Shown here: piece after piece, positions 23,711 to 31,662 of the stretch | Numbering within the stretch: the stretch's first letter is position 1 | Layout of the letters: the number at the start of each line of letters is the position of its first letter | Assembly: GCA_025463365.1 (NCBI GenBank) | Contig: JAOBWM010000102.1 | Span: 1-51,807 of the forward strand | Source of the DNA: Acidimicrobiales bacterium | GTDB lineage: Bacteria > Actinomycetota > Acidimicrobiia > Acidimicrobiales > Iamiaceae | Direction: 5' to 3' | DNA: 51,807 bases | Translations under genes and position numbers: made by a program | Notes under the pieces: model-generated | Told to the model about the DNA's origin: nothing | Seen by the model: only the letters and a program-made list of their open reading frames with translations | Databases searched by the model: none

Positions 23711-25330
23711 TCAGTCGGTGATGCCCAGCTCGTCCTTGGCGAACTGCTTCAGCCGCTTGTAGTCGACCTTGCCGTTGGGTGCCCGGCCGATGGAGTCGAT
23801 CGGCAGCACCCGCTTGGGAGCCTTGTACGAGGCGAGCTTCCCCTTGACGTGGGCGATGATGGCGGCCTCGTCGAGCTCGGTGTCGGGGGCCAGCTCGACC
23901 ACGGCGGTGATGGCCTCGCCGAACTTCTCGTCGGGCACGCCGACGGCGACCGCGTCGCGGATGGACTCGTGGGTCTTCAGGATCTCCTCGACCTCTTCGG
24001 GGAAGACCTTCTCCCCGCCGGTGTTGATGCACACCGATCCGCGGCCGAGGAGCGTGATCGACCCGTCGGCCTCCACTGTGGCGAAGTCGCCAGGGATGGA
24101 GTAGCGCTGGCCGTCGACGGTGAGGAAGGTCGCCGCCGTCTTCTCCGGGTCCTTGTAGTACCCGATGGGCTGGTGGCCGCCGACGGCCACGCGGCCGATC
24201 TTGCCCGTACCGGGCTCGACCTCGCGGAGATCCTCGGTGAACACCTTGGTGTGGGCGCCGAGCGAGAACTTGGCCGTGCCCGAATCGGCGCCGGCAGCCG
24301 ACACCGACTGGCCCATGCCGACGGCCTCCGACGAGCTGAAGGCGTCCACGATCATGGCGTGTGGCAGGTGACGGATGAGCCCGTGCTTGGACGCCTCGGA
24401 GAACATCACGCCCGACGACGTGAAGAGGAAGAGGCTCGAGAGGTCCCAGCGGTCGGGCTCGGCGTCGAGCGCCCGGAGCATGGGCTTGGCGAAGGCGTCG
24501 CCCACGATCGCGGTGGTGTTGCCCTTGTGCTTCTCGATGGTGTCGAACAGCTCGTCGATGTCGAGGGCGCGGCCCTCGAGGGTGACCACGCAGCCGCCGC
24601 CGGACAGGGCGATGAGCTGGGTCATGCAACCGGTGCCGTGCATGAGGGGGCACGCGGGCACGCTGACGATGCCGGGCTTGGTCACGAACTCGCGGACGAC
24701 CTCGTAGTCGACCGGATCCTCGCCGTACCGGGGGTTCACGCCGAGGGCGATGATGTTGCGGATGTTGTCGTCCTGGCGCCACATCACACCCTTGGGCATG
24801 CCGGTGGTGCCGCCGGTGTAGAGCATGTAGAGGTGGTCGCCGTCTCGGCCCCAGGGGGCTTCGGTCTTCTCGGGGTGCGACGCCGCGGCCTCCTCGTAGG
24901 GCGTGGCCCACGCCGGACAGGTGCCGCTGCCGTCGTCGACCCACAGCCACGTCTTCACCTTCGGCACCCGCTCGCGGATGCGCACGATGTTGTCGGCGAA
25001 GGTGCCGTGGAAGACCACGGCCACCGCGTCGGCGTTGTCCCAGAGGTAGACGAGCTCGTCGTCGGCGTAGCGGTAGTTCGTGTTCACCGGGACGAGGCCG
25101 GCCTTCCACGCCCCGAACATCGACTCCATGTAGGCCGGGCAGTTGTGGAGGTACTGGGCCACCTTGTCCTGCTCGGCGGCGCCGGCCTCGAGGAGGGTGT
25201 GCGCCACCCCGTTGGCCCGCTCGTCGAACTCCCGCCAGGTGAAGCTGGTGTCCCCGTGGATCTGGGCGGTGGCGTCGGGGATCTGGTCCGCGACGGTCTC
25301 CCAGATCTCGGCGTAGTTCCAACCCGGCAT
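23711..25330 (-). CDS. fadD: Acyl-CoA synthetase (AMP-forming, FadD type)
   Basis: Protein of 539 aa from ATG 25330 with ribosome binding site AAGGGGACGAC. It activates a carboxylic acid with ATP and CoA. The AMP-binding P-loop is YTGGTTGMPKG; the A5-like motif is DAFSSSEAVGMG; the hinge region is LLGRGSVCINTGGEKVFPEE; and the C-terminal catalytic Lys is in NGKVDYKRL. The sequence style is that of actinobacterial long-chain or steroid-side-chain FadD enzymes. It is divergent from an acyl-CoA dehydrogenase gene, with the 18-bp palindrome at 25401 between them. Confidence 0.92.
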   Translation of the reverse strand: MPGWNYAEIWETVADQIPDATAQIHGDTSFTWREFDERANGVAHTLLEAGAAEQDKVAQYLHNCPAYMESMFGAWKAGLVPVNTNYRYADDELVYLWDNADAVAVVFHGTFADNIVRIRERVPKVKTWLWVDDGSGTCPAWATPYEEAAASHPEKTEAPWGRDGDHLYMLYTGGTTGMPKGVMWRQDDNIRNIIALGVNPRYGEDPVDYEVVREFVTKPGIVSVPACPLMHGTGCMTQLIALSGGGCVVTLEGRALDIDELFDTIEKHKGNTTAIVGDAFAKPMLRALDAEPDRWDLSSLFLFTSSGVMFSEASKHGLIRHLPHAMIVDAFSSSEAVGMGQSVSAAGADSGTAKFSLGAHTKVFTEDLREVEPGTGKIGRVAVGGHQPIGYYKDPEKTAATFLTVDGQRYSIPGDFATVEADGSITLLGRGSVCINTGGEKVFPEEVEEILKTHESIRDAVAVGVPDEKFGEAITAVVELAPDTELDEAAIIAHVKGKLASYKAPKRVLPIDSIGRAPNGKVDYKRLKQFAKDELGITD

Positions 25331-25377
25331 GTCGTCCCCTTGGCTCAACGGTCGTGGCTCGCAGTCGGCGAGCATAC

Positions 25378-25394
25378 GGAACCTGGTCGGTTCC
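25378..25394. promoter_or_regulatory. 17-bp inverted repeat in the fadD/acyl-CoA dehydrogenase divergent region
   Basis: GGAACC-TGGTC-GGTTCC, six-base perfect arms with a five-base spacer. It lies seven bases from the CTTGACCG palindrome and close to a possible -10 box (TATGCT on the minus strand) for fadD. It could be a second operator. Confidence 0.4.
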
Positions 25395-25400
25395 TCCGAT

Positions 25401-25418
25401 CTTGACCGACCGGTCAAG
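25401..25418. promoter_or_regulatory. 18-bp palindromic operator (copy 2 of 4), between fadD and acyl-CoA dehydrogenase
   Basis: CTTGACCGACCGGTCAAG, perfect arms, two-base centre. It lies in the 108-base divergent region and can serve both promoters. The TTGACC of the arm could double as a -35 element; with TACGGT at 25427-25432 as -10 the spacer would be 19 bases, and the downstream GTG at 25439 would then be on a leaderless or nearly leaderless transcript. Confidence 0.75.
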
Positions 25419-25438
25419 TTCGACGCTACGGTCGCACC

Positions 25439-26596
25439 GTGGACTTCGAGCTGCCTCCCGACGACGACCTGAGGCGCTCGGAGGTCCGGGCCTGGCTCGC
25501 CGATCATCCGAGGCCCACGGGGCGCGAGCTCGCCGATGCCGGGTACGTCGCGCCGCACTGGCCCCGCCCCTGGGGCCTCGACGCCGACCCCATCACCCAG
25601 ATCGTGATCGACGAGGAGTTGCGGCGAGCCAAGGTCAAGCGGCCGTCCAACATCATCGGCATCGGCTGGGCCGGGCCGACGCTGGTGCATGCCGGGACCG
25701 CCGAACAGCAGGCCCGCTACCTGCCCCGCCTGCTGTCGGCCGACGACATCTGGTGCCAGCTGTTCAGCGAGCCCGGTGCCGGCAGCGACCTGGCCAACCT
25801 CGGCACGCGGGCGGTGCGCGACGGCGACGAGTGGGTCGTCAACGGCCAGAAGATCTGGACGTCGCTGGCGCAGTACTCCCGCTACGGCATCCTCATCGCT
25901 CGCACGAACCCCGATGTCCCGAAGCATTCCGGCATCACGTACTTCGTGTGCCCGATGGACGCGCCCGGCGTTGACATCCGGCCGATCACCGAGATGACCG
26001 GCTCGCAGACGTTCAACGAGGTCTTCCTCACCGACGTGCGGCTCCCCGCCGACTCGGTGGTGGGCGAGGTCGACCATGGGTGGGAGCTGGCCAAGGTCAC
26101 CCTCGGCAACGAGCGGGTGTCGCTCTCGTCGGGCGGTGCGCTCTGGGGGATGGGGCCGACGGGCGCAGACCTGCTCGACCTCGTGCGCTCGCGTGGGGGC
26201 AGCAACGATCCGCTCGTGCGCCAGCGCCTCGCTCGCCTCCACACCACCGAGGAGATCCTGCGCCTCATCCGCCTGCGGACCGTGTCGGCGCGCATCCGTG
26301 GCGAGCAGCCGGGGCCCGAGGCATCGATCCGCAAGGTCCTCGCCGACGAACACGGGCAGGAGATCATGGCGTTGGCGAAGGACCTGACCGGAGCCGGCGG
26401 GATGGTCGCCGACCGCGGTCCCCTGGGCACCCCGGCCGGGCCCTGGCCGTACGGGTTCACGTTCTCGCCGGCGCTCACGATCGGCGGCGGCACCGGCGAC
26501 GTCCAGCGCAACATCCTCGCCGAGCGCGTCCTCGGCCTGCCCCACGACCTCGACGTCGAGGCCAACAAGACCTGGACCGAGACCCGCCGGGGCTGA
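25439..26596 (+). CDS. Acyl-CoA dehydrogenase family protein
   Basis: Protein of 385 aa from GTG 25439 (VDFELPPDDDLRRSE). Family blocks are present: WCQLFSEPGAGSDLANL, EWVVNGQKIWTSLAQYS, GITYFVCPMDAPGVDIRPI, FNEVFLTDVRLPADSVVG and TIGGGTGDVQRNILAERVLG. It is a paralogue of the enzyme at 16478 and shares its upstream palindrome. It should be an FAD enzyme oxidising an acyl-CoA or sterol side chain. No clear ribosome binding site is seen upstream, which fits a leaderless message. It is followed by an 80-bp tandem repeat with two hairpins. Confidence 0.92.
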   Translation: MDFELPPDDDLRRSEVRAWLADHPRPTGRELADAGYVAPHWPRPWGLDADPITQIVIDEELRRAKVKRPSNIIGIGWAGPTLVHAGTAEQQARYLPRLLSADDIWCQLFSEPGAGSDLANLGTRAVRDGDEWVVNGQKIWTSLAQYSRYGILIARTNPDVPKHSGITYFVCPMDAPGVDIRPITEMTGSQTFNEVFLTDVRLPADSVVGEVDHGWELAKVTLGNERVSLSSGGALWGMGPTGADLLDLVRSRGGSNDPLVRQRLARLHTTEEILRLIRLRTVSARIRGEQPGPEASIRKVLADEHGQEIMALAKDLTGAGGMVADRGPLGTPAGPWPYGFTFSPALTIGGGTGDVQRNILAERVLGLPHDLDVEANKTWTETRRG

Positions 26597-26610
26597 ACCC
26601 GGGTTCCCCG

Positions 26611-26770
26611 TTCTGAGCGCTCTGCGTCGCGTAGATGCGACGTGGGGCGCTCAGAAACGACGAAGCGCTTGGTCGGGTGGGCGGTTCCCGTTCTGAGCGT
26701 TCTGTGTCGCGTGGATGCGGCGTGGGGCGCTCAGAAACGACGGGGCGCTTCGTCGGGTGGGCGGGTCCCG
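26611..26770. repeat. 80-bp tandem direct repeat, two copies, each with a hairpin
   Basis: Copy 1 is 26611-26690 and copy 2 is 26691-26770, differing at 8 of 80 positions by my count. Each copy has outer arms TTCTGAGCG(C/T) and GCGCTCAGAA. In copy 1 an inner stem CGTCGC / GCGACG surrounds a six-base loop. The repeat fills the gap between the convergent acyl-CoA dehydrogenase and MFS genes. It may serve as a bidirectional terminator, or may be a REP-like or other small palindromic repeat. There is no T-run, so a classical intrinsic terminator is unlikely. Confidence 0.8.
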
Positions 26771-26800
26771 TAGTGGCGGGCGGTTCGTCGGGGACGGGTG

Positions 26801-28204
26801 TCAGTCGGCGACGGCGACGGCCTCGTCGACGGTGCAGCGGGCGAGGGCCTTGTCGGTGAGGGCGTCGTCGGTGAGGGCGTCGTCGGTGAGGGCCTTGTCG
26901 GTGAGGGCGTCGTCGAGGAGCACCTCGTCGGTGAGAGCGGGGTGTTCGGCAGTCGTGGCGTCGGGGGTCGCCACCGAGTCGGAGGCGGGGGTCGTGTGGA
27001 GGATGCGGCGGCCGTAGATGGCGGCGACCACGCAGGACACGCCGCCGGCGGCGAGGCCGGCGCGGGGGCCGGCGACGTCGGAGAGCCAGCCGACGATGGG
27101 GCCGCCGATCGGGGTCGAGCCGAGGAACACCATCCCCTGGATGGCGAGCACCCGGCCGCGGTACTCGGGGCCGGCGAGCACCTGGACGATGGCGGTGGAG
27201 GAGGTCATGAAGGCGATCGAGCCCATGCCCAGCAAGGCGCCGACCGGGAAGGCGAACGCCAGGTTCGGCACGAGGGCCAGCAGGAACATGGCGACCCCGA
27301 ACGCGGACGCGGCATGCACCAGGTGCCGTCCGGTGACGGTGGTGCGCCGGGCGGTGTAGAGCGCACCGACCAGCGAGCCGAGGCTCACGACCGAGAACAA
27401 GAGGGTGAAGGTGGTGTTGCCGCCGTGCAGGGGACCGCTCACCATGAGCGGGAGGGTCACCGAGAAGTTGAAGGCGAACGTGCCGATCAGCGCCATCATC
27501 ACCAGCGGCACGTAGAGCTCGGCATCGGACCGGATGTAGCGCAGGCCCTCGCGCACCTGGCCCTTGGCCTTGGCCATCGGAGGCGAGCTGAACAACTCGT
27601 CGGGGCGCATCATCCAGAGGCCCACGAGCACGGCGATGTAGGTGGCGGCATCGATCACGAAGGGCCAGCCGTAGCTGTGGGTCGCGAGCACCAGTGCGCC
27701 GGCCGCGGCCGGGCCGACGACCCGGGAGCCGGTCATCACGGCGCTGTTGAGGCTGACCGCGTTCGACAGGTCCTCCTTCGGCACCATCTCGACCACGAAG
27801 GAGCGACGGGTGGGGTTGTCGAACGCCGTGAGCACGCCCTGGATCGCGGCCAGCACGAAGATCCCTCCGACGGTGGCGTGGCCCGACAGGACCAGCACGC
27901 CGAGGCCGATCGACTGCACCATGGCGAGCGCCTGCACGGTCATGAGGAGCTTGCGCTTGTCGGCCCGGTCGGCCACCGCCCCGGCCCAGGCGCCGAGCAC
28001 GAGCACGGGTCCGAACTGGCACGCGGTGAGCAGGCCGAGGGTGACGCCCGAGTGCGAGAGCTTCAAGACGAGGAGGGTCTGGGTGACCATCGTCAGCCAG
28101 GTGCCGGTCTGGGAGATGAGCTGCCCGACGAAGAAGAGGCGGAAGTTGCGGACGTGCAACGAGCGGAAGGTGTCGGTGGCGGCGGTGTGGAGCTTCTCGG
28201 TCAT
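26801..28204 (-). CDS. Major facilitator superfamily exporter
   Basis: Protein of 467 aa from ATG 28204, overlapping the marR stop by four bases (ATGA). It has about 12 hydrophobic segments and the loop motif GAVADRADKRKLL between helices 2 and 3, the MFS signature. VQVLAGPEYRGRVLAIQGMVF is typical of the enterobactin-exporter-like (EntS/MFS_3) group. Coupling to a MarR regulator suggests drug or metabolite efflux. The C-terminal 45 residues beyond the last helix are an acidic tail of repeated ALTDD/ALTDK pentapeptides encoded by 15-bp tandem repeats, which is unusual for the family. Confidence 0.9.
   Translation of the reverse strand: MTEKLHTAATDTFRSLHVRNFRLFFVGQLISQTGTWLTMVTQTLLVLKLSHSGVTLGLLTACQFGPVLVLGAWAGAVADRADKRKLLMTVQALAMVQSIGLGVLVLSGHATVGGIFVLAAIQGVLTAFDNPTRRSFVVEMVPKEDLSNAVSLNSAVMTGSRVVGPAAAGALVLATHSYGWPFVIDAATYIAVLVGLWMMRPDELFSSPPMAKAKGQVREGLRYIRSDAELYVPLVMMALIGTFAFNFSVTLPLMVSGPLHGGNTTFTLLFSVVSLGSLVGALYTARRTTVTGRHLVHAASAFGVAMFLLALVPNLAFAFPVGALLGMGSIAFMTSSTAIVQVLAGPEYRGRVLAIQGMVFLGSTPIGGPIVGWLSDVAGPRAGLAAGGVSCVVAAIYGRRILHTTPASDSVATPDATTAEHPALTDEVLLDDALTDKALTDDALTDDALTDKALARCTVDEAVAVAD
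26840..26914. repeat. 15-bp tandem repeat, five copies, in the 3' end of the MFS gene
   Basis: Five units close to GGTGAGGGCGTCGTC (26840, 26855, 26870, 26885, 26900). Two types alternate (GCGTCGTC and GCCTTGTC endings), encoding ALTDD and ALTDK in the cytoplasmic tail. It is the third 15-bp in-frame repeat locus in the window. Confidence 0.85.
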
Positions 28205-28728
28205 CGTTCGGTCTTCGTTGGGGGGAGGGGTGCGGGGGCCGCGACGGGGGAAGTCGTGGGGGGAGCCGCGGGGGGAGCGACGAGGCGCTCGAGGATGGCC
28301 ACGGCATCGGCCAGGGTGGCGAGCTCGTCGGCGCGGAGGTCGGCGAGGCGGGTGGTGAGCCATGCCGTCTTGCGGGCTCGGACCGTGGCGAGGAGCCGAG
28401 CGCCGTCGGGGCTGATGGCCACCCGCTTCACCCGACGATCGTCGCCGTCGGCGATGCGGTCCACGTAGCCCGCCGCGTGCAGCTTCTCCACGGCCTTGGT
28501 GGCGGTCGGGGCCGCGACCTGTTCGACCTCGGCGAGGGTGCCGATGGGCATCGGGCCGATGCGGTCGATGGTGGCCAGCGCGGCGAGTTGGGTGGGGCTG
28601 AGGCCGACGTCGGACTGCTGGCGCAGGAGCCGGGCGAGGCGGGTCACGCTGAACCGCAGGTGCGACGCGATCCCGTCGACGTCGGTCGGGTCGATGCTCG
28701 GTTGCGCTGCGGTCTCCACGGTGTCCAT
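28201..28728 (-). CDS. MarR-family transcriptional regulator
   Basis: Protein of 175 aa. The winged helix-turn-helix is visible: LSPTQLAALATIDRIGPMPI, LAEVEQVAAPTATKAVEKLH as recognition helix, and the wing DRIADGDDRRVKRVAISPDG with the conserved DxRR. Downstream, overlapping by four bases, is an MFS exporter. The usual MarR logic would be repression of its own operon, relieved by a ligand that the pump exports. A 31-bp dyad just upstream (28744-28774) is the likely operator. The tail is Pro/Ala-rich. Confidence 0.92.
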   Translation of the reverse strand: MDTVETAAQPSIDPTDVDGIASHLRFSVTRLARLLRQQSDVGLSPTQLAALATIDRIGPMPIGTLAEVEQVAAPTATKAVEKLHAAGYVDRIADGDDRRVKRVAISPDGARLLATVRARKTAWLTTRLADLRADELATLADAVAILERLVAPPAAPPTTSPVAAPAPLPPTKTER

Positions 28729-28743
28729 CGTGCTCTACAACTA

Positions 28744-28774
28744 CTTGCTCTTGGAAACTATTTCCAATGGCAAG
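28744..28774. promoter_or_regulatory. 31-bp dyad, probable MarR operator
   Basis: A symmetrical site centred at 28759, starting 15 bases upstream of the marR start codon. The inner part TTGGAAACTATTTCCAA (28751-28767) is a perfect palindrome with a three-base centre. The outer arms CTTGC (28744-28748) and GCAAG (28770-28774) are also perfect complements, separated from the core by TC and TG. It is unusually AT-rich for this window. TTGCCA on the minus strand could be the -35 box, placing the operator in the promoter spacer. Confidence 0.7.
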
Positions 28775-28851
28775 GGATTTCCCCGATCCGTCGGGGACGT
28801 GACCTGGCCCGGGTTGGCGGCACCCACGCCCACCGGGCACGATGGCGGCCC

Positions 28852-29238
28852 ATGGCCAAGACCGCTACCGCTCCGGGCACCCTCTCCAAGGGCACCAAGG
28901 TCGTCGCCCGCACCGACCTGCGCGACGTGCCCGCCGGCACCACGGGCAGGGTCTCCATGGTCACCGGGCTCAGTTGGATCCGCTACTGGGTGCGCTTCGA
29001 CAACGGCGTCTCGCTCGGGACGATCGATCGCAAGCGCCTCGCCACCAAGGACGAGTGGCAGCGGATCCAGGACGGCTACGACGACAGCGCGGTCGAGGCC
29101 ACCGAGGCCGACGGGGCCGGTGACGGCGGCGTGGCCGAAGAGTCCGACGGCGGCGGCGTCACGACTCCGAACGGCACCCTCGTGCCCCAGAAGTTCATCG
29201 ACCGGGCCAAGGCCGCCCGGGCCCGCCTCGCCGCCTGA
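28852..29238 (+). CDS. Hypothetical protein with SH3-like N-terminal part (128 aa)
   Basis: From ATG 28852 (MAKTATAPGTLSKGTKVVAR). Residues about 12-62 form a short beta-barrel-like segment (KGTKVVARTDLRDVPAGTTG, then WIRYWVRFDNGVSLGTIDR), resembling small KOW/SH3-like folds that bind nucleic acid or protein. A Gly/Asp/Glu-rich linker follows at about 85-105, then a C-terminal helix with TLVPQKFIDRAKAARARL. There is no signal peptide. It is divergent from marR and just upstream of the palindrome-controlled F420-type oxidoreductase. Function unknown. Confidence 0.68.
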   Translation: MAKTATAPGTLSKGTKVVARTDLRDVPAGTTGRVSMVTGLSWIRYWVRFDNGVSLGTIDRKRLATKDEWQRIQDGYDDSAVEATEADGAGDGGVAEESDGGGVTTPNGTLVPQKFIDRAKAARARLAA

Positions 29239-29304
29239 CACCCCCACCAGCCCGGATCCCACGCCGGTCCATCGCTGATCCGTGGGCGAGCGCGAACCAC
29301 TACC

Positions 29305-29322
29305 CTTGACCGGTCGGTCAAG
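29305..29322. promoter_or_regulatory. 18-bp palindromic operator (copy 3 of 4), upstream of an LLM oxidoreductase
   Basis: CTTGACCGGTCGGTCAAG with perfect eight-base arms. It ends 16 bases before the ATG of the F420-type oxidoreductase at 29339. TACCCT immediately before it could be a -10 box, in which case a bound repressor would block initiation. Confidence 0.75.
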
Positions 29323-29338
29323 TCAGTGGGAGACATCC

Positions 29339-30382
29339 ATGCAGATCAGCATGCAGCTCAGCTACAGCGGCGGGTTCAAGGAAGCGGCCGACACGGTCGC
29401 CGACCTCGAACAGGCGGGCCTCGACCTCGTCTGGGTGGCCGAGGCCTACGGCTTCGACGGCGCCAGCCTCATGGGCTACCTGGCCGCCAAGACCGAGACC
29501 GTGCAGATCGCGTCGGGGATCCTGCCGATCTACACCCGCACGCCCACGCTGCTCGCGATGACCGCGGCCGGCGTCGACGCCCTGTCTGACGGCCGCTGCC
29601 ACCTCGGCCTCGGGGCGTCGGGACCGCAGGTGATCGAGGGCTGGCACGGCGTTGCCTACGACGCCCCGATCGGCCGCACCCGCGAGATCATCGACATCTG
29701 CCGCCAGGTGTGGGCCCGCGAGGACAAGCTCACCCACGAGGGCCGCTACTACAACATGCCGCTGCCCGAGGGGCAGGGCACCGGCCTCGGCAAGCCGCTC
29801 AAGATCATCGCCCACCCCGTGCGCAGCCGGATCCCGATCTGGGTGGCGTCGCTCGGCCCCAAGAACGTGGCCATGACCGCCGAGCTGGCCGACGGCTGGA
29901 TGCCCATCCTGTTCGATCCCGCGAAGGCGCGCGACGTGTGGGGCGCCGACCTCGACACGGGTGCGGCCAAGCGTGCCGCGGACCTCGACCCGCTGATGGT
30001 GACCGCCGGCGGGCTCCTCGTCGTGGGCGACGACGTGAAGGGCTACCTCGACTTCGTGCGGCCGATGGTGGCGCTGTACGTGGGCGGCATGGGCGCCAAG
30101 GGGCGCAACTTCTACAACGACCTGTTCCGCCGCTACGGCTACGAGCAGGAGGCCGAGCAGATCCAGGACCTCTACCTCGACGGCAAGAAGGACGAAGCGG
30201 CCGCGCTCATCCCGACCGACTTCCTCGAGGCCATCTCGCTCGTCGGTCCCGAGGGCCATGTCAAGGAACGCCTCGCCGCCTTCGCCGAGGCCGGCGTGAC
30301 CCACCTGAACGTGATCCCGGTGCCCACCGAAGGCCAGACCCCGGCGAGCCTCGTGACCTCGCTCAAGGAGTGGACGGCCTGA
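29339..30382 (+). CDS. LLM-class (luciferase-like) F420-dependent oxidoreductase
   Basis: Protein of 347 aa from ATG 29339 with ribosome binding site GGGAG. TIM-barrel family blocks include DLEQAGLDLVWVAEAYGFDG, VQIASGILPIYTRTPTLLAM, LGLGASGPQVIEGWHGVAYD, PIWVASLGPKNVAMTAELAD and, late, YDLFRRYGYEQEAEQI-type helices. The subgroup is common in actinobacteria with many F420 enzymes, and members have been linked to lipid or sterol catabolism. The 18-bp palindrome directly upstream puts it in the same putative regulon as the acyl-CoA dehydrogenases. It converges with DUF3039, ten bases away. Confidence 0.9.
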   Translation: MQISMQLSYSGGFKEAADTVADLEQAGLDLVWVAEAYGFDGASLMGYLAAKTETVQIASGILPIYTRTPTLLAMTAAGVDALSDGRCHLGLGASGPQVIEGWHGVAYDAPIGRTREIIDICRQVWAREDKLTHEGRYYNMPLPEGQGTGLGKPLKIIAHPVRSRIPIWVASLGPKNVAMTAELADGWMPILFDPAKARDVWGADLDTGAAKRAADLDPLMVTAGGLLVVGDDVKGYLDFVRPMVALYVGGMGAKGRNFYNDLFRRYGYEQEAEQIQDLYLDGKKDEAAALIPTDFLEAISLVGPEGHVKERLAAFAEAGVTHLNVIPVPTEGQTPASLVTSLKEWTA

Positions 30383-30392
30383 CCTTGAGCCG

Positions 30393-30635
30393 TCAGCCCC
30401 GGGCCGCTCGGGCCGCGTGGAGGATCTCCTTGCAGGTGGGACAGACCGGGTAGCGGCCCGGGTCCCGGGTGGGGACCCAGGTCTTGCCGCACAGCGCGGT
30501 CACCGGCGTGCCCGTGATGTAGGCCTCGGTGACCGCCGAGGCCGGCACCACGACGTGGGCGAACTTCTCGTGGTCGCCCTCGTCGGTCGTGCGGATGTCG
30601 GTCCGCTCTTCGAGGTCGACGTCGACGTGGGTCAT
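30393..30635 (-). CDS. DUF3039 domain protein
   Basis: Protein of 80 aa from ATG 30635 (MTHVDVDLEERTDIRTTDEG). It matches the actinobacterial DUF3039 pattern: TDEGDHEKFAHVV, then ALCGKTWVPTRDPGRYPVCP with CPTCKEIL. The Cys of ALCGK and the CPTC pair suggest a small zinc ribbon. The family is nearly universal in actinobacteria and its function is unknown. It lies 40 bases downstream of the nitronate monooxygenase-like gene. Confidence 0.88.
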   Translation of the reverse strand: MTHVDVDLEERTDIRTTDEGDHEKFAHVVVPASAVTEAYITGTPVTALCGKTWVPTRDPGRYPVCPTCKEILHAARAARG

Positions 30636-30675
30636 GGCCTGAGTCTCGCGCTCGGGTCCCGGGGCCGACACAAGC

Positions 30676-31641
30676 TCAGCGCAGGGCGGACACCCGGCCG
30701 AGGGTGGCTTCGGCCTCGGCGACGAACGAGGCCACCAGCTCGGCGGCGGGTACGAGCTCCGCGATGGAGCCGGCACCCTGGCCGGCCGGGAAGAACTCGC
30801 GGTCGGGATCGATGCCCGTCGTGTGCTCGTCGTTGCCGAGGTGGTTGGCGCCGTCCTGCATCGACTTGATGACCTGGCCGGGAAACGGTTGCGGGGTGGC
30901 GCCCTCGTCGTCGAACGCCTGCGTGTAGGCGTTGCGCACCACTCGGCAGGTCTTGCCGGTGTAGGCGCGGGTCACCACCGTGTCGTCCTCGTGGAGGGCG
31001 AGCAGCCGATCCTTGTAGCCGGGCACGGCGCGGGCCTCGGGCGTGGCGATGAAGCGGGTCCCGACCCAGATCCCGTCGGCGCCGAGGCTCAAGGCGGCCG
31101 CGAGGCCGCGCCCGTCGACGATGCCGCCGGCCGCGACGACGGGCACGCGATCGCCGACCGCGTCGACGATCTGCGGTACGAGCGCGAACGTGGCGATCTG
31201 CCCGGTGTGGCCCCCGGCCTCGGTGCCCTGGGCCACCACGATGTCGCAGCCCGCCTCGACCGCGGCGATGGCGTGGCGGACCTTCCCGCACATGTTGACC
31301 ACGAGCATGTTCCGCTGGTGGCAGAGCTCGACGACGTCGCGGGGCACGCCGAGGCCGGCCACGAAGACGGTGCCGCCGCCATCGGCGATCTGGTTGACCT
31401 TGCGGGCGAGGTCTCCCGGCGCCGCGGTCAGGAGGTCGACGCCGAAGGGCTTCTGGGTGAGGGTCCGGACCGCGGCGATCTCCTCGACCATCTGCTCGTT
31501 GCCCATCGTGGAGGCGCCCATGCAGCCGAACCCTCCGGCCTCGGACACGGCGGCCACGAGCCGGTGGTAGGAGACGCCACCCATGCCGGCGAGCATGACC
31601 GGGTGTTCGACGTCGAGGATCTCGGTGAGGCGGGTGCGCAT
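30676..31641 (-). CDS. Nitronate monooxygenase-family flavoprotein
   Basis: Protein of 321 aa from ATG 31641 (MRTRLTEILDVEHPVMLAGM). FMN-binding TIM-barrel blocks are clear: PVMLAGMGGVSYHRLVAAVS, VVAQGTEAGGHTGQIATFAL with the conserved His, VVAAGGIVDGRGLAAALSLG and GADGIWVGTRFIATPEA. Enzymes of this family oxidise nitronates or act as enoyl reductase-like flavoproteins (FabK relatives). In actinobacterial lipid regions the true substrate is often unknown. The 18-bp palindrome is 22 bases upstream of the start, and TACGCT just before the gene could be its -10 box. Confidence 0.9.
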   Translation of the reverse strand: MRTRLTEILDVEHPVMLAGMGGVSYHRLVAAVSEAGGFGCMGASTMGNEQMVEEIAAVRTLTQKPFGVDLLTAAPGDLARKVNQIADGGGTVFVAGLGVPRDVVELCHQRNMLVVNMCGKVRHAIAAVEAGCDIVVAQGTEAGGHTGQIATFALVPQIVDAVGDRVPVVAAGGIVDGRGLAAALSLGADGIWVGTRFIATPEARAVPGYKDRLLALHEDDTVVTRAYTGKTCRVVRNAYTQAFDDEGATPQPFPGQVIKSMQDGANHLGNDEHTTGIDPDREFFPAGQGAGSIAELVPAAELVASFVAEAEATLGRVSALR

Positions 31642-31662
31642 GCGTCGAGCGTAGACCGCGGA

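Noticed and set aside
28842-29123. Alternative start in another frame at ATG 28842
   Set aside because: The frame gives an Arg/His-rich protein without structure, whereas ATG 28852 opens a frame with normal codon bias and a folded-looking product.
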